Translations under genes and position numbers: made by a program
In this document: one piece after another, positions 63,301-64,000 of the stretch
Layout: each line of letters begins with the position of its first letter
How positions within the stretch are numbered: position 1 is the stretch's first letter
NCBI GenBank assembly: GCA_002729235.1
Contig: PBTY01000106.1
Coordinates: forward strand, 35,703 to 99,702
Direction: 5' to 3'
Length of the DNA stretch: 64,000 nucleotides
Source: Rickettsiales bacterium
Lineage (GTDB): Bacteria > Bacteroidota > Bacteroidia > Cytophagales > Cyclobacteriaceae
The notes under the pieces: generated by a model
Told to the model about the DNA's origin: nothing
The model's input: only the letters and a program-made list of their open reading frames with translations
Database searches by the model: none

Positions 63301-64000
63301 TGATGTAATGGAGTAAGTTAAGTCTGGGTCAGCTGTACCAAACACTTTGGAAGTGTTCTCTGCCTCTATAGTCAAATACGCCAGTGGATCTATGGTCAGG
63401 TCAACAGGCACTAAAGACAATTCATAATTGCTTCCGCCATCAAGGGAACCTAATGTCAGACTATAAGTACCCGCAGCTTCGCCAGGTTCTCGGCTGAGAT
63501 CTCCTACTAGCCCATCGGCTCCAACAAAACTTCCTGCTGTAACCGTATAATCAAATGCAGGGTCTGCATCTCCATATAGTTTACTGTAAGAGGATGATGT
63601 AGTAGTGATCTCAATAGGCCTTTTGCTAATAGTTAAGACTCCATTGGTATCAGCTACGAACTCATAATTGGCACTACTCATTCCACTCACATCCACGGTT
63701 AGTGCATGAGTGGTGCCGGCTTCTGCATTAACATCTGCACTTGCCGCAATAGAAACCACTGGTGAACCAGTAGCGCCTATTCCACTGAGGTTATCCGTTC
63801 CATCTACACCCTCTCCATTTACAAAACCTACATACTCTACTGCTAATTCGGTAGGATTAGCTTCAAAATAAGGTCGGTTTAAATCTGCTGCTTTTACACT
63901 AAGAGTAGCTTTGGTTACCGTTAAGAGATTTTCATAAAGAATAACATTAAAACTGTAATATTCGGTTGACAAGGTATTGGTTATACTATCTATGAGATGG
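60310..64000 (-). CDS. T9SS cargo: giant MBG-repeat surface protein (5' end outside window)
   Basis: At least 1229 residues. The frame is open to the last base of the window, so the N-terminus and signal peptide are missing. A first MBG-like domain is followed by nine tandem units of about 77 residues (61534-63621), each with the pattern KTYGDADPELTYTITSG, LVGDD..G.LSR..GEDVGSY.I.QGSL. Four more Ig-like units follow (SYSGFVNGED, TITFDPIESF, TISFVSIGSQVYGD). A T9SS sorting domain (VYPNPAIDRIHV) ends it. It probably forms a rigid stalk outside the cell. The acidic, regular repeats suggest calcium or carbohydrate contact, which is inference. Confidence 0.87.
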   Translation of the reverse strand, partial: HLIDSITNTLSTEYYSFNVILYENLLTVTKATLSVKAADLNRPYFEANPTELAVEYVGFVNGEGVDGTDNLSGIGATGSPVVSIAASADVNAEAGTTHALTVDVSGMSSANYEFVADTNGVLTISKRPIEITTTSSSYSKLYGDADPAFDYTVTAGSFVGADGLVGDLSREPGEAAGTYSLTLGSLDGGSNYELSLVPVDLTIDPLAYLTIEAENTSKVFGTADPDLTYSITSGALEAGDELSGSLSRESGEDAGVYAIDQGSLGHPGYMITFVPAELTIDQVDLTVTADNHSKTYGDMDPDLSYTITSGSLVGDDAFTGMLSRSNGEDAGSYYISQGSLTLTPNYNLSFLEGSLTINPKVIIISATNQTKTYGDTDPELTYTITSGELVGADLLTGSISRSAGENVGSYTIGQGSLATTSNYNLIFEDASLTINPRTIAVTADDQTKTYGDADPELTYVIVSGELVGDDVLTGSISRSDGEDVGSYAINQGSLTAGANYELSFTDASFTVTPRAISVKIDDQFKTYGDADQELTYQVTSGALASNDLFSGDLTREAGEDVGEYSISQGSLMVNDNYNLTVDTGILTVDPLSITVAVDAQSKTYGDADPELTYTITTGDLIGDDSFTGVLTREEGENAGSYLIEQGTLALSDNYDLSFVGESLTINPVNLTIAADNQGKAYGEVDPDLTYSITSGALVGDEVLEGALSREVGEDVGSYEINQGTLAASANYSMSFTSGSLDIAPVALVISVHDQIKTYGDSDPELTYSILSGELVGDDGLDGALIREDGEDVGTYSIGQGTLTAGTNYELDLTAAVFTIEEATLIVGVSDVSRSYLEENPEFIISYSGFVNGEDQQSLTNLPIATSLANVNSDAGTYPINVTGGEDDNYEFVYTDGILTISPATQTITFDPIESFDLANSISVSLSAQASSGLPVSYLLTEGDGFILPNNDLVVNSSGIFEVVVSQSGNSNYLAATDVSQSIIVTDSRAIDQTISFVSIGSQVYGDVVQLEASASSGLPITYEVTSGEATLDQSILTFTSAGNVVVRAIQEGNNTFNPVVSDQEILVIKAELMMTADDQSILMSEAFPELTYSISGFKLNDDKTDLDMLPIVETTATSSNIPGEYSIELSGGEDDNYSYSFVNGTLLVENVLLVEKVVFEVYPNPAIDRIHVNVDEDHRVEIHDVNGVLQLETEVSSHIDVSMLSSGLYLIRVKDQSGNVYAQSRLIKK
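61534..63621 (-). repeat. Nine in-frame tandem MBG units of about 231 bp
   Basis: 2088 bp encode nine successive units of about 77 residues. The units differ by many substitutions at protein level, so they are old enough to have diverged, but GEDVGSY and TYGDADPELTY are almost constant. Confidence 0.85.

Noticed and set aside
61534..63621. Regular repeats considered as a CRISPR or non-coding satellite
   Set aside because: The period is 231 bp, in frame, with coding constraint and no identical short repeats or spacers; it is a protein-repeat array.

Overview
The window reads as chromosome of a marine-type, gliding-lineage Bacteroidota, most likely a Cytophagales member of the Reichenbachiella/Ekhidna kind. 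That placement is inferred from family content, not from a marker gene. The signs are many secreted proteins ending in type IX secretion (T9SS) C-terminal sorting domains, TonB-type outer-membrane barrels, LytTR regulators, 7TMR-DISM hybrid kinases, promoters of the TAnnTTTG type, and few Shine-Dalgarno sites. No rRNA, tRNA, insertion sequence, phage or CRISPR array was recognised.

1-19.2 kb is a surface-protein region with two kinase/LytTR regulator pairs (the first kinase is cut by the window edge). Four large T9SS cargo genes (beta-helix/SprB, RCC1, MBG-repeat, LamG) each have a pair of short direct repeats exactly 21 bp apart 50-80 bp before the start codon. That is the geometry of a LytTR operator, so the regulators plausibly control these genes. 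Two cargo genes that share a long C-terminal module are each followed by a tiny PID-CTERM-type gene.

19.2-25.2 kb is one minus-strand operon: a TAT-exported molybdopterin oxidoreductase, a four-cluster ferredoxin and an NrfD/PsrC anchor, then two half-size YeeE/YedE sulfur transporters and two membrane-anchored rhodanese-fold proteins that both lack the catalytic cysteine. It looks like respiratory reduction of a sulfur compound such as polysulfide or thiosulfate. A TGTAAC-N4-GTTACA palindrome precedes it.

25.2-35.3 kb holds an untranslated 476-bp stretch with two hairpin terminators, a methyl-accepting protein, dCMP deaminase, two tandem paralogous T9SS proteins with structured mRNA leaders, and a PadR-regulated FtsX-type permease.

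35.3-46.6 kb is a signalling and microaerobic block. An OmpR-type regulator/kinase pair shares an upstream motif with the neighbouring TonB-family barrel gene. Next come a CcoI/FixI-type copper ATPase with a Usp protein, a PAS kinase, a receiver-CRP fusion regulator and hemN. FNR-like boxes (TGA-N6-TCA) sit before the usp-ccoI, kinase and hemN genes, suggesting a FixL/FixJ/FixK-like oxygen-response module.

46.7-57.1 kb has two YceI proteins around a porin-like gene, a mercaptopyruvate-type sulfurtransferase, a YHYH-domain T9SS protein, a DUF1648 protein preceded by an 18-bp perfect inverted repeat, a small protein with KGPEYKN repeats, a NarL-type two-component pair with bioB, and a small secreted protein. 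57.2-64 kb has a 7TMR-DISM hybrid kinase with an AraC output and a very large MBG-repeat T9SS protein that runs off the right edge.
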